Below, piece after piece: positions 23,958 to 33,198 of a stretch of 64,000 bases of DNA. Source of the stretch: Blautia luti (GTDB lineage Bacteria; Bacillota; Clostridia; Lachnospirales; Lachnospiraceae); assembly GCF_013304735.1 (NCBI RefSeq), contig NZ_JAAITI010000008.1, forward strand, positions 62,001 to 126,000, given 5' to 3'. Made by a program: the position numbers and the translations under genes. The notes under the pieces are model-generated. The model had not been told where the DNA came from and did not search any database. It saw nothing but the letters and a program-made list of their open reading frames with translations. Each line of letters starts with the position of its first letter. Position 1 is the stretch's first letter.

Positions 23958-25589
23958 ATGCAGAAAACATATGCAGATTTTAAACTTGGTGTACCGGATT
24001 ATGTAACGGTGGAAACAGAAGATGAGAGACTGGTATGCCAGGGTGGGCAGCCGGTCGTAACTGCCGGTGCAACTACCGTAGAATTTCAGGATGCGGGTGA
24101 ACATGAGGATATATTTGTCACCTCAGAAGATGCAGTAAGATGTGTAAAACTGAGATGGAATTACAAGATCCCGAAATCCGCCAGATTCCTGGGAGATGCC
24201 TGGGAACGTACCTATGGTGATGTGGAATGGCATGGAATGAGCGGCAACCGTTATCTGCCATGGTATTTTTTGGCAAAGCTTTCTGAGAAAGTCCTCTGCT
24301 TTGGTGTAAAGGTCCGCCCTTCCGCTATGTGTTGCTGGCAGGCAGATACCAAGGGAATCACATTATTTCTGGATGTTCGCTGCGGTAATACAGGCGTACA
24401 GCTGAAAGGAAGAAAACTGCGTGCCGCACAGATCGTCTGCATGGAATCAGAAGGAGCAGATACTTTTGAGACTGCACAGGAATTCTGTAAAAAAATGTGT
24501 ACAGATCCGATCTTCCCGGAGTTCCCGGTATATGGAAGCAACAACTGGTACTATGCTTACGGCGACAGTTCCGAAGAGGAGATCTTAAGTGATACCGATT
24601 ATATCCTGAAACTGACCGAAGGGGCGAAAAATCCTCCGTTCATGGTTATTGATGACTGCTGGCAGGAGCACCACCGCCTGGATGAATACAATGGTGGCCC
24701 ATGGACAAAAGGTAATGCCAAGTTCCCGGATATGAAAGGTCTTGCAGACAAGCTGAAAGAAAAAGGTGTCCGCCCGGGTATTTGGGTACGTCTGCTTCTT
24801 AATGAGGATGAGAACATTCCGGACGAGTGGCGGATTTCCTATAATGACTGTCTCGATCCGTCCCATCCGGACGCACTGGCATATATCCGTAAAGACATTG
24901 AGCGCATCTGTGACTGGGGATACACTCTGATCAAACATGATTTTTCTACTTTTGATCTCTTTGGAAAATGGGGATTTGAGGCAAATTTAAGAGACAATTC
25001 CATGGAAAAATGGCATTTCTACGACCAGACCAAAACCAGCGCAGAAATCGTAAAAATGCTTTATCAGGAAGTTTATGATGCTTCCCGCAGCAACAATGCG
25101 GTGATCATCGGATGCAACACCATCGGACACCTGGGCGCAGGCCTGATGCACCTGAACCGGACCGGTGATGATACCAGTGGACGTATCTGGGAGCGTACCA
25201 GAAGAATGGGAGTAAATACACTGGCATTCCGTCTTCCACAGCACAATGCTTTTTATCATATTGATGCAGACTGCGTCGGCATTTTCGGAATGATCCCGTG
25301 GGATAAAAACCGCCAGTGGGCAGATGTTCTTGCAAAGAGCGGTACACCATTGTTTGTGTCCGCAAAACCCGGAGTCTTGAATCCGGAAGAATTTGAGGAG
25401 CTGCATCAGATCATGCTGCGGGCATCAGAACAGAAAGAGCATTTTGTTCCACTTGACTGGGAAGAGATCGACTGCCCGGAAGTATGGGGAGAAAATGGCG
25501 AGACCATCACTTACGACTGGTATGACAATGAAGGTCCGACCATGGATGCAACCGTGGAATACTACAATGCAAAGGTAGTTGTTCCGTAA
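23958..25589 (+). CDS. Alpha-galactosidase-like glycoside hydrolase (GH36/clan D type)
   Basis: This is a 543-residue cytoplasmic enzyme with no signal peptide. After an N-terminal beta-rich domain (about 1-185) comes a TIM-barrel with clan D landmarks. These are NNWYYAYG, FMVIDDCWQ, GIWVRLLL, YTLIKHDFSTFDLFG (Asp of KHD is the likely nucleophile) and NRTGDDTSG (Asp likely acid/base). Relatives release alpha-galactose or similar residues from oligosaccharides. It is shorter than the usual 700-residue GH36, so substrate assignment is open. An AAGGAG-type site (AGGAGGAGAG) precedes the ATG. It is convergent with an AraC regulator 15 bases downstream. Confidence 0.82.
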   Translation: MQKTYADFKLGVPDYVTVETEDERLVCQGGQPVVTAGATTVEFQDAGEHEDIFVTSEDAVRCVKLRWNYKIPKSARFLGDAWERTYGDVEWHGMSGNRYLPWYFLAKLSEKVLCFGVKVRPSAMCCWQADTKGITLFLDVRCGNTGVQLKGRKLRAAQIVCMESEGADTFETAQEFCKKMCTDPIFPEFPVYGSNNWYYAYGDSSEEEILSDTDYILKLTEGAKNPPFMVIDDCWQEHHRLDEYNGGPWTKGNAKFPDMKGLADKLKEKGVRPGIWVRLLLNEDENIPDEWRISYNDCLDPSHPDALAYIRKDIERICDWGYTLIKHDFSTFDLFGKWGFEANLRDNSMEKWHFYDQTKTSAEIVKMLYQEVYDASRSNNAVIIGCNTIGHLGAGLMHLNRTGDDTSGRIWERTRRMGVNTLAFRLPQHNAFYHIDADCVGIFGMIPWDKNRQWADVLAKSGTPLFVSAKPGVLNPEEFEELHQIMLRASEQKEHFVPLDWEEIDCPEVWGENGETITYDWYDNEGPTMDATVEYYNAKVVVP

Positions 25590-25604
25590 ATCCGAAGAAG
25601 GGAT

Positions 25605-26450
25605 TCAGCAATCCAGAAGATCCTCGGCATGATGATATTTTTCCCGGTATTCCCGGGGCGTCATGCCGGTTTCTTTTTTGAAGGCACGGGAGAATGCAAA
25701 AGGATTCTGATATCCACAGGAGATCGCCACGCTGGATACAGGGATATCCGTGATCGTCAGAAGTTCCCTGGCATTGATGATCTTGGCGGAAGTCAGGAAA
25801 GCCTGGGGCGTGGTTCCAAGATGTTTTTTGAAAAGTCCGTAAAGGTGACTGCGGCTGATATGCAGATAGTCGGCAACATCGGTAACAGTAATATCCTGAA
25901 GCGGACTTTTTTTGATGTAATCAACAGCCTGTGTGATATAAAAATTCTCGTTGGATTCCATGGTCGTGTAGGAAGCATGAAATTCTTCCTCCAGCATGGC
26001 GATGATCCGGTAAAGACCACTCTGGATATAGGCTTCATTGGAGGGCGTCAGCTGCGGGTGAGTCATCATTTCAAGAATGGTTTCCTGATAGGGAAGAACC
26101 GAATCCAGCTGTTGGACCGGAGTTTCCTCAGTAAGATGGCAGTGTTCACAGAGGATGGGAGCGTTTTCTCCATTGAAACAGATCCAGATATAAGTCCAGG
26201 GATCAGAAGGCTCTGCTTTGTAGAGAGAGCTGGTCACAGGAGGAATGAAAAAGCACTGGCCGGCTTTCAGAGCATATTTTCGGTTATTCATATAGAAATA
26301 TCCCTGTCCGTTCAGCACAAAGTGGATGGTGTAATATCGCCGGACACCAGGGCCGTAGGATTGTTCCGGCGTACATTTTTCCCATCCGCAGGAAATAAGA
26401 TGAAGTTCTTTTGATGAAGTCTGGCGGTTCAGGACCTGTTTGTTTTCCAT
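25605..26450 (-). CDS. AraC-family transcriptional regulator
   Basis: This 281-residue protein has an N-terminal cupin-type ligand domain (about 1-150; VRRYYTIHFVLNGQGYF). The C-terminus has two helix-turn-helix motifs: DVADYLHISRSHLYGLFKKHLG and the conserved VAISCGYQNPFAFSRAFKKETG, ending MTPREYREKY. Such regulators sense a sugar and activate catabolic genes. It is convergent with the GH36-like gene and divergent from the YczE-like gene, so either may be a target. AGGAAAT precedes the start. Confidence 0.92.
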   Translation of the reverse strand: MENKQVLNRQTSSKELHLISCGWEKCTPEQSYGPGVRRYYTIHFVLNGQGYFYMNNRKYALKAGQCFFIPPVTSSLYKAEPSDPWTYIWICFNGENAPILCEHCHLTEETPVQQLDSVLPYQETILEMMTHPQLTPSNEAYIQSGLYRIIAMLEEEFHASYTTMESNENFYITQAVDYIKKSPLQDITVTDVADYLHISRSHLYGLFKKHLGTTPQAFLTSAKIINARELLTITDIPVSSVAISCGYQNPFAFSRAFKKETGMTPREYREKYHHAEDLLDC

Positions 26451-26528
26451 GGGAATTTCCTGCCTTTCGATGCATGATTATAGATAATATCAGTTTAAAA
26501 TATTTGATCAGAGGTGTAAAGAAGAAAG

Positions 26529-27164
26529 ATGAATTCATTAACAGTAAAAAGAATCCTCATGACATTTGCCGGAATCTTTCTGGCTGGTGTCAGTGTGGCC
26601 ATTTTCAAGGCATCTGATTTTGGGACAGATCCCAACTCCTGTTTTGTCATGGGTGTGTGGAATCTTGCAGGAATAAAATACAGTTATGTTTATATTGCCA
26701 TCAATGCACTGATGCTGCTGGGAGTATTCTTTCTGGACAGACATTTTATCGGACTTGGAACTGTGCTGAACCTGTTTTTTATGGGAATTATCGTGGAAAA
26801 AGGAATGCAGCTTTTTGACAGGTATCTGCCGGAGAGAACATTTGGAGTAAGAGTGATTCTGATGTGTATCGCTGTTGTAATGATGTGTTTTGCGTCGGCA
26901 CTGTATTTTACAGCAGATATGGGAGTTTCCGCCTATGATGCCTATGCACTGATTCTGGATAAACGAACCCGGATCCCTTTCCGCATGTGCAGGATCGGAA
27001 CGGATGTGATCACAACAGCGGCCGGATTTTTCATGGGCGCGGTTGTAGGAGCCGGAACCCTTGTCACCGCATTTTTTATGGGACCGTTGATTGAGTTTTT
27101 CAACCGGACAGTGGCAAGGCCATTTCTTTATGGAAAAGAGAATAAACAGATGCAGAAGAAGTAG
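26529..27164 (+). CDS. YczE/YyaS/YitT-like integral membrane protein
   Basis: This 211-residue protein has five or six hydrophobic helices (starting around residues 8, 50, 75, 105 and 160). The fold signature includes KASDFGTDPNSCFVMG and a repeat of it, TADMGVSAYDAYALIL. The internal repetition of a helix-Gly-Asp pattern is typical of the YczE/DUF6198 group. Location is the cytoplasmic membrane; substrate and activity are unknown. It is followed by a terminator. Confidence 0.8.
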   Translation: MNSLTVKRILMTFAGIFLAGVSVAIFKASDFGTDPNSCFVMGVWNLAGIKYSYVYIAINALMLLGVFFLDRHFIGLGTVLNLFFMGIIVEKGMQLFDRYLPERTFGVRVILMCIAVVMMCFASALYFTADMGVSAYDAYALILDKRTRIPFRMCRIGTDVITTAAGFFMGAVVGAGTLVTAFFMGPLIEFFNRTVARPFLYGKENKQMQKK

Positions 27165-27167
27165 AAC

Positions 27168-27211
27168 AAAAGGCAGTTGTCGTGCTGTAAAAGTGCGACA
27201 GCTGCTTTTTG
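27168..27211 (+). terminator. Terminator after the YczE-like gene
   Basis: AAAAGGCAGTTGTCG pairs with CGACAGCTGCTTTTT, stem with one mismatch, then a T-tract. Confidence 0.85.
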
Positions 27212-27260
27212 TTTGCAGATACAAGATTTCCACTGTCTTGACACTTGTAAAAGAAAAAGG

Positions 27261-27289
27261 TTTACTGCTGGAGTAAATACCGTTATAAT
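27261..27289 (+). promoter_or_regulatory. Promoter of the aldo/keto reductase operon
   Basis: TTTACT, a 17-base spacer, TATAAT. TTTACT and AGTAAA inside the spacer form an inverted repeat that could be an operator. Confidence 0.65.
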
Positions 27290-27434
27290 AGGAGAAACGC
27301 AGTTTTTTTCCTGCAGTAAAAATATAACAGTCCGGGAGATATCAGTGTCTGGAATATTGTTTATCAGACGATATAACAGATGATATAATGATGTGGAAAA
27401 TTTTCCGGAATGGAATAAGAAGGGAGAAAAAAAT

Positions 27435-28559
27435 ATGGCATATTTAGGCGAAGAAATCAAAAAACTTGGTTTTGGTCTCATGAGACTTCCGCAGAAATCC
27501 GAAGGTGTGATCGATGTGGAGCAGACCAAAGTCATGGTAGACAAATTTATGGAAGCCGGATTTACATATTTTGATACAGCATGGGCTTATGCAGGAAGCG
27601 AAGATGCTATCCGCGAAGCACTGGTAGAGCGTTATCCGAGAGAAAAATATCAGCTTGCTACCAAAATGGCAGCCTGGATCAACTGCAAGACAAGAGATGA
27701 AGCTCTTGCACAGTTTAAAACATCTCTGGAGAGAACAAAGGCAGGATATTTCGATTTCTATCTTCTCCACAATCTTGGAGAGCACAGAACAAAATATTTT
27801 GATGAGTACGGTTTATGGGACTGGATCCGTGAACAGAAGGAAGCCGGTCTGATCAGACATGCAGGATTTTCGTTCCATTCCACACCGGAGGAACTGGATG
27901 CACTTCTCACTGCACATCCGGAAATGGAATTTGTACAGCTGCAGATCAATTACGCAGACTGGGAAAATCCGGCGATCCAGTCAAGAGCCTGCTACGAGGT
28001 AGCCAGAAAACATGGAAAACCGGTCATTATCATGGAACCTGTAAAAGGCGGCATGCTTGCAACTCCACCGGAATCAGTGGAAAAGCTTCTGAAGGCAGCA
28101 GAGCCGGAAGCATCCACCGCATCCTGGGCGATCCGTTTTGCGGCAAATCTGGAAGGCGTGATCACCGTACTTTCCGGAATGAGCAATGTTGCACAGATGG
28201 AGGATAACCTTTCTTTTATGAAGGATTTCAACGGCCTCACTGACAGTGAGAAGGAGACTCTTGATAAGGCAAGAGAGGCTATGAGCAAAATTCCTCTGAT
28301 TCCATGCACAACCTGTAACTACTGCGCAAAGGTCTGTCCGATGGAAATCGGAATTTCCGGTTCCTTTACAGCAATGAATTATCTGACATTGTACGGAAAT
28401 AAAGCTGCCGCAGTTCATCAGGAAGACTGGCTGGTAGTCAGTCACGGCAGAAAGCGTGCAGATGAATGTGTAAAATGCGGACAGTGTGAGGAAGTATGTC
28501 CGCAGCATATTTCCATCCGCGAGGAACTTGAGAAAGTAAGCGAGACCTTTTGCAAATAA
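27435..28559 (+). CDS. Aldo/keto reductase with C-terminal 2[4Fe-4S] ferredoxin domain
   Basis: This is a 374-residue protein. The barrel begins LGFGLMRLP. It has the catalytic tetrad segments FDTAWAYAGSE (Asp, Tyr), LATKMA (Lys) and FYLLHNLGEH (His), followed by an NADP-site region ITVLSGMSNVAQ. The C-terminal domain carries CTTCNYCAKVCP and CVKCGQCEEVCP, each a four-Cys ferredoxin motif. Such fusions link NAD(P)H chemistry to iron-sulfur electron transfer in anaerobes; the substrate is unknown. Start ATG 27435 has GGGAGAAAA upstream; the upstream in-frame ATG 27393 lacks a site. The PTS-type gene follows 50 bases later. Confidence 0.92.
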   Translation: MAYLGEEIKKLGFGLMRLPQKSEGVIDVEQTKVMVDKFMEAGFTYFDTAWAYAGSEDAIREALVERYPREKYQLATKMAAWINCKTRDEALAQFKTSLERTKAGYFDFYLLHNLGEHRTKYFDEYGLWDWIREQKEAGLIRHAGFSFHSTPEELDALLTAHPEMEFVQLQINYADWENPAIQSRACYEVARKHGKPVIIMEPVKGGMLATPPESVEKLLKAAEPEASTASWAIRFAANLEGVITVLSGMSNVAQMEDNLSFMKDFNGLTDSEKETLDKAREAMSKIPLIPCTTCNYCAKVCPMEIGISGSFTAMNYLTLYGNKAAAVHQEDWLVVSHGRKRADECVKCGQCEEVCPQHISIREELEKVSETFCK

Positions 28560-28608
28560 AGGAACTGATCCGGCAGGAAGCGGATCAGGGTAAGGAGAGA
28601 GTTTAAAA

Positions 28609-29700
28609 ATGGAAAAATTCAAAGCATTTCTGAAACGGAAGGATATCGAGATCTCCCTGAAGAGATACGGTATCGATGCACTGGGCGCCATGGCGCAGGG
28701 ACTTTTCTGTTCCCTGCTGATCGGTACGATCATCAACACCCTTGGCACACAATTCCACATTCCGTTTCTGACTATGGCAGTTGCCACAGTCAATGACACC
28801 CAGTACACGGTAGGTTCTCTGGCCTCTGCCATGAGCGGACCTGCCATGGCAGTAGCTATCGGTTACGCATTGCATTGCCCGCCGCTGGTACTGTTTTCAC
28901 TGATCACTGTTGGTTTTGCCTCCAATGCACTTGGCGGAGCAGGTGGCCCTCTGGCAGTACTGTTTGTTGCGATACTTGCAGCTGAGATCGGCAAGGCCGT
29001 TTCCAAGGAGACCAAGATAGATATTCTTGTAACGCCTCTTGTAACCATCGGGGTGGGTGTAGGCCTTTCCGCATGGTGGGCACCTGCCCTTGGAAAAGCT
29101 GCCATGAAAGTGGGAAGTATAATTATGTGGGCAACGGACCTGCAGCCGTTCTTTATGGGAATCCTGGTTTCCGTATTTGTGGGAATCGCACTGACACTGC
29201 CGATTTCTTCCGCTGCGATCTGTGCGGCTCTGGGACTTACCGGACTGGCAGGCGGCGCCGCAGTAGCAGGTTGCTGTGCACAGATGGTAGGTTTTGCGGT
29301 TATGTCCTTTAAGGAAAACAAATGGGGCGGATTGGTTTCTCAGGGAATCGGAACCTCCATGCTCCAGATGGGAAATATCGTCAGAAATCCAAGGATCTGG
29401 ATTGCACCAATCCTCACATCCGCCATCACAGGACCTATCGCGACCTGTCTCTTTAAATTGCAGATGAATGGAACAGCTGTATCCTCAGGAATGGGTACCT
29501 GTGGTTTTGTAGGACAGATCGGTGTGTATACAGGATGGATGAATGATATTGCAGAAGGAACCAAGACAGCAGTCACAGCCATGGACTGGGCAGGACTTTT
29601 CCTGATCTCCTTCATCCTCCCGGCAGTCCTCTGCCCACTCATCAATATGTTTGTACGTAAACTTGGATGGGTGAAAGATGGAGATATGACATTGTCATAA
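28609..29700 (+). CDS. PTS transporter subunit IIC-like membrane protein
   Basis: This 363-residue protein has about nine or ten hydrophobic helices. It is recognisable as the PTS_EIIC_2 family: an N-terminal FLKRKDIEISLKRYGIDALGAMAQGLF, AAEIGKAVSKETKIDILVTPL, and the late SSGMGTCGFVGQIG loop. These are standalone IIC-like permeases without attached IIA/IIB domains, so phosphotransfer in this locus is not shown. Substrate unknown. It sits 50 bases after the aldo/keto reductase and is probably co-transcribed with it. Confidence 0.85.
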   Translation: MEKFKAFLKRKDIEISLKRYGIDALGAMAQGLFCSLLIGTIINTLGTQFHIPFLTMAVATVNDTQYTVGSLASAMSGPAMAVAIGYALHCPPLVLFSLITVGFASNALGGAGGPLAVLFVAILAAEIGKAVSKETKIDILVTPLVTIGVGVGLSAWWAPALGKAAMKVGSIIMWATDLQPFFMGILVSVFVGIALTLPISSAAICAALGLTGLAGGAAVAGCCAQMVGFAVMSFKENKWGGLVSQGIGTSMLQMGNIVRNPRIWIAPILTSAITGPIATCLFKLQMNGTAVSSGMGTCGFVGQIGVYTGWMNDIAEGTKTAVTAMDWAGLFLISFILPAVLCPLINMFVRKLGWVKDGDMTLS

Positions 29701-29745
29701 ATAAGAAGTATTGAATGGGGATGGCAAATATCCCTTTGACGATCA

Positions 29746-29803
29746 AAAAAAGAGTATCACAGAAACTCATGGATAAAGATGAGATCTGTGATACTCTTTT
29801 TAT
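29746..29803. terminator. Bidirectional terminator
   Basis: AAAAAGAGTATCACAGA pairs with TCTGTGATACTCTTTTT. It lies between the convergent PTS-type and dnaJ-type genes. Confidence 0.9.
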
Positions 29804-29807
29804 TTAA

Positions 29808-29837
29808 CCGAATGCGGATTGCGAATATCCGCTTGAC
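29808..29837. repeat. Dispersed hairpin repeat, full copy
   Basis: CCGAATGCGGATTGCGAATATCCGCTTGAC is present in two parts, CCGAATGCGGATTGC and GAATATCCGCTTGAC. The core forms a GCGGAT/ATCCGC stem. It is identical over 28 bases to the copy at 36257-36286. Confidence 0.85.
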
Positions 29838-29852
29838 CCTGGTACTAACTAT

Positions 29853-30890
29853 TTACGCCACATGCGATCCATTGGCATTACTCCGTTCCAGTCCACATGC
29901 CCTTGCATACTCATGAAGTTTCTCTTTGGCGGTGTAATTCAGATTCTGTGGAACCTGGATCTGGATGGTTACGTACTGGTCACCGCGGATGGACGGGTTC
30001 TTCATGGAAACGATGCCTTTTCCTCTTAGACGGATCTTAGAACCGGACTGCATGCCTTCCCGGATCTTGCAGATTACATTTCCATAAAGGGTAGGAACGG
30101 TAGCTTCACCGCCAAAAACAGCTGTTGTGTACGGAATGGAGATGGTGGTGTAAACATCCGATCCTTTCCGCTCATATCCAGGACGGGTTCCTACGGTAAC
30201 TTTCAGAAGCAGGTCACCAGGTTCTCCGCCGCCGGTTCCAGGCATTCCTTTTCCTTTCAGACGGATACTCTTGCCGGTATCGATACCTGCCGGAATGTGG
30301 ACCTGCAATGTCTGTGGGGCACCGGAGCTTCCGTCCGGGCTGGACAGGGAGATCCTTTTATCTGCACCAAAAGCGGCCTCATCGAAGGTAACGTTGATGC
30401 TGGCCTTCACATCGGAGCCTTTCTGTGGAAAATCCTGCTGATGGAATCCGCCGAAACCGCTGCCACTATGGAACCCGCTTCCGCCAAATCCGCTGTGGAA
30501 CCCGCCGCCGTGACTGCCGTGGAACATATTTCCGAAGATATCGCCGAAAATATCGTCCATATTTTCACCGTTAAAATGAAATTCCTGATAGCCGCCATTG
30601 CCGCTACTCTGGAATCCGCCGAATCCACCAGCACCTGCACCGGCTCCCGGATCAGCACCTGCCTCAAAAGCAGCGTGGCCAAACTGATCGTACATTTTTT
30701 TCTTCTTCGGGTCACTTAAGATATCGTAGGCTTCGTTTACTTCCTTGAATTTATCTGCGGCATCCGGATTACCGGCGTTGGTATCCGGGTGATATTTTTT
30801 TGCCAGTTTACGGTATGCTTTTTTTATTGTTTTTTCATCTGCGTTCCGGTCAATGCCCAGAACATCGTAATAATCTCTTTTTACTGCCAT
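29853..30890 (-). CDS. DnaJ-type co-chaperone without zinc finger (CbpA-like)
   Basis: This is a 345-residue J-protein. The J-domain starts [36 protein letters not shown] and contains the HPD motif. A long Gly/Phe-rich region with [16 protein letters not shown] follows. The C-terminal substrate-binding domain lacks the four CxxCxGxG zinc motifs, so this is a class B (CbpA) J-protein. It would stimulate DnaK ATPase and hand over unfolded proteins. It has the same type of promoter as hsp20 but no visible CIRCE. Start ATG 30890 follows GGAAGG. Confidence 0.93.
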   Translation of the reverse strand: MAVKRDYYDVLGIDRNADEKTIKKAYRKLAKKYHPDTNAGNPDAADKFKEVNEAYDILSDPKKKKMYDQFGHAAFEAGADPGAGAGAGGFGGFQSSGNGGYQEFHFNGENMDDIFGDIFGNMFHGSHGGGFHSGFGGSGFHSGSGFGGFHQQDFPQKGSDVKASINVTFDEAAFGADKRISLSSPDGSSGAPQTLQVHIPAGIDTGKSIRLKGKGMPGTGGGEPGDLLLKVTVGTRPGYERKGSDVYTTISIPYTTAVFGGEATVPTLYGNVICKIREGMQSGSKIRLRGKGIVSMKNPSIRGDQYVTIQIQVPQNLNYTAKEKLHEYARACGLERSNANGSHVA

Positions 30891-30932
30891 GGTATTCACC
30901 TTCCCTTATATAATCTTATTTACCTACAAAAT

Positions 30933-30955
30933 GCCCCGGGAAAACAGCCCCGGGG
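30933..30955 (-). promoter_or_regulatory. GC-rich hairpin in the dnaJ-type gene leader
   Basis: CCCCGGG pairs with CCCGGGG in the untranslated leader, about 40 bases before the start. A short T-tract follows on the minus strand (CATTTTG), so it may be a weak attenuator. Confidence 0.4.
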
Positions 30956-30980
30956 ATCGTTGGTTTCTTGTTCTATCTGT

Positions 30981-31009
30981 AATATAACACTGCAAATTTA
31001 ATAAGTCAA
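30981..31009 (-). promoter_or_regulatory. Promoter of the dnaJ-type gene
   Basis: Minus strand: TTGACT, a 17-base spacer, TATATT. The -10 and next 20 bases match the hsp20 promoter with two differences. Confidence 0.85.
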
Positions 31010-31146
31010 GACCTGTAAAAAAGAAAGCCCGATTTGGACTTGACCAGACACATGGTTCTTACAGAGAAAAGGAAAAAATATGATATAATATTAATATAAA
31101 ATCCTGCAGCTGCCTGTGCAGGGATAATCGATGAAACATAAAACAA

Positions 31147-31170
31147 GCGGATTACAAATATCCGGTTAAC
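31147..31170. repeat. Dispersed hairpin repeat, diverged copy
   Basis: GCGGATTACAAATATCCGGTTAAC corresponds to the core and tail of the repeat family. Confidence 0.55.
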
Positions 31171-31192
31171 AAAAGGAAAGGGAGGCGGAATT

Positions 31193-32143
31193 ATGGAGAA
31201 AAGAAACTTACTGTCAGAAAAGAAGACAGTGAAATGGCTGGCACTTTTTATTTTTACACTTATAATGGCATTCCTGTTTACAACACAGAATGCAAAAGCA
31301 GCAGGCACAACATTTAAAGTGCAGGTTACCAGCGGTTATCTGGCATTGAGAAGTGAAAAATCTTTTGACAGAAATAATGAAATCGGCCAGTTGAATACCG
31401 GAGATCTGGTAGAGGTTATGGACAAAAAAGACAGTACTTACTGGTACGCATATTCGCCAAAGCTGAATAAATCCGGATATGTGGACAAAAATTACCTCCA
31501 GGTGGTGGAAAATACAACGGCCACGAATGACTCCTGGACGGTAAAAGTAAAAAGCGGCTATCTGGCACTTCGAAATACAGCAGCATATAATGACAGCAAT
31601 GAGATCGGCCGTCTGAATACCGGAGACACCGTTCTTGTAAAAGACAGCAGCGATTCCACCTACTGGTATGTATATGCCCCGAAGCTGGATAAATCCGGAT
31701 ATGTGGATAACCGCTATATCTACAACAGTGGTCTGTGGACAGTAAAGGTAGAGAAAGGTTACCTGGCACTCAGAAATCAGGCAGCATATAATGACAGCAA
31801 TGAAATCGGCCGTCTGAATACCGGAGATATGGTGCAGGTAAAGGATACCAGTGACAGTAACTACTGGTATGTATATGTTCCGCAGCTTGACAAAACGGGA
31901 TATGTAGATAAAGATTATCTGACAGGTGGATCAGAAGTTACGTATCCGACCATGACAGTTCAGGTAGAAAAAGGATTTCTGGCACTTAGAAGTGCAAAAG
32001 TTTACGATAAAAACAATGAGATCGCCCAGCTGAACACAGGAGATACGGTTGAGATCATTGAAAAAGAAGACAGCACTTACTGGTATGTATATGTTCCGAA
32101 ACTTGGAAAAGAAGGATATGTAGATAAAAATTATCTTAAATAA
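31193..32143 (+). CDS. Secreted protein with four SH3-like repeats
   Basis: This is a 316-residue protein. The N-terminus has a signal peptide: charged start, hydrophobic stretch WLALFIFTLIMAFLF and AKA-A cleavage near residue 36. The rest is four repeats of about 68 residues. Each begins KV(K/Q)(V/S)SGYLALR, with GQLNTGDLVEV and YWYVY(A/V)PKLDKSGYVD. This is the bacterial SH3 (SH3b) fold, which usually binds cell-wall peptides or glycans. There is no catalytic domain. It may be a wall-associated adhesin or assist peptidoglycan enzymes. A TATAAT at 31084-31089 is the likely -10. Confidence 0.85.
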   Translation: MEKRNLLSEKKTVKWLALFIFTLIMAFLFTTQNAKAAGTTFKVQVTSGYLALRSEKSFDRNNEIGQLNTGDLVEVMDKKDSTYWYAYSPKLNKSGYVDKNYLQVVENTTATNDSWTVKVKSGYLALRNTAAYNDSNEIGRLNTGDTVLVKDSSDSTYWYVYAPKLDKSGYVDNRYIYNSGLWTVKVEKGYLALRNQAAYNDSNEIGRLNTGDMVQVKDTSDSNYWYVYVPQLDKTGYVDKDYLTGGSEVTYPTMTVQVEKGFLALRSAKVYDKNNEIAQLNTGDTVEIIEKEDSTYWYVYVPKLGKEGYVDKNYLK

Positions 32144-32206
32144 ATGTTTTACACCAGGTGGAAAGATATCCGCCTGATATAGAATACAGGGAGGTAATAC
32201 AGACAG

Positions 32207-33118
32207 ATGACTCTGGCACAGCTCAGATATACCATAGCAATTGCAAAAGCCGGATCTATGAACGAGGCAGCCAAAAGCCTTTATATTTCCCAGCCAAGTC
32301 TTTCCACGGCGATCCGGGAACTGGAGGCGGAGACAGGTGTTGAGATCTTCAGAAGAACAAACCGTGGAATCGCCGTAACGCCCGCAGGGGAAGAATTCCT
32401 GGGGTATGCGAGGCAGGTAGTAGAACAGTATGAACTGATGGAAGCCAAATATATTTCCAAAGAACAGTCCCGCAAAAAGTTCAGTGTTTCCATGCAGCAT
32501 TATACTTTCGCAGTCAATGCCTTTGTGGAGCTGGTAAAACAGTTCGGCATGGATGAGTACGAATTTGCGGTCCATGAGACCAAAACACATCAGGTGATCG
32601 AGGATGTGCGGAATTTTAAAAGTGAGATCGGGATCCTCTATGTGAATGATTTTAACCGAAAAGTACTTACAAAAATGTTTCACGAATATGGCCTGGAGTT
32701 TCACGAACTTCTCAACTGCAGGATCTACGTTTACATGTGGAAAGGCCATCCCCTGGCGAAACGTGAGAAGATTACTCTGGAAGAACTGAAAGAATACCCG
32801 TGCCTGTCTTTTGAGCAGGGGGGAAATAATTCCTTTTATTTTGCAGAGGAGGTTTTGAGCACCTATGAGTACAAACGGCTGATCAAAGCCGATGACAGGG
32901 CCACCATGCTGAACCTGATGGTAGGACTTAACGGATACACTCTATGTTCCGGCATTATCTGTGAAAATCTGAACGGTTCTGATTACTGTGCGGTGAAGCT
33001 GGATTCCGATGAGATCATGACCATCGGCTATATTGCCAGAAAAGGTGTCAATATCAGTGACCTTGGGAAAAAATATCTCGAGGAGATTTCCAGATATAAG
33101 GATAAGGCGCTGAAATAA
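32207..33118 (+). CDS. LysR-family transcriptional regulator
   Basis: This 303-residue protein has an N-terminal winged helix, LRYTIAIAKAGSMNEAAKSLYISQPSLSTAIRELE. The rest is the periplasmic-binding-like effector domain. Ribosome site GGGAGG lies 11 bases upstream. No metabolic gene is attached on the same strand. The convergent nitroreductase 80 bases away is not obviously co-regulated. Target unknown. Confidence 0.9.
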   Translation: MTLAQLRYTIAIAKAGSMNEAAKSLYISQPSLSTAIRELEAETGVEIFRRTNRGIAVTPAGEEFLGYARQVVEQYELMEAKYISKEQSRKKFSVSMQHYTFAVNAFVELVKQFGMDEYEFAVHETKTHQVIEDVRNFKSEIGILYVNDFNRKVLTKMFHEYGLEFHELLNCRIYVYMWKGHPLAKREKITLEELKEYPCLSFEQGGNNSFYFAEEVLSTYEYKRLIKADDRATMLNLMVGLNGYTLCSGIICENLNGSDYCAVKLDSDEIMTIGYIARKGVNISDLGKKYLEEISRYKDKALK

Positions 33119-33126
33119 GAGAAAAT

Positions 33127-33165
33127 AAAATCTGACAGATTTCTGCGGGAATCTGTCAGATTTTT
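33127..33165. terminator. Bidirectional terminator
   Basis: AATCTGACAGATT pairs with AATCTGTCAGATT over an 8-base loop, with A- and T-runs on the two sides. It separates LysR and nitroreductase. Confidence 0.9.
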
Positions 33166-33198
33166 ATTTGCAATGAAAGTTTTTATTTTTTGAACTGT

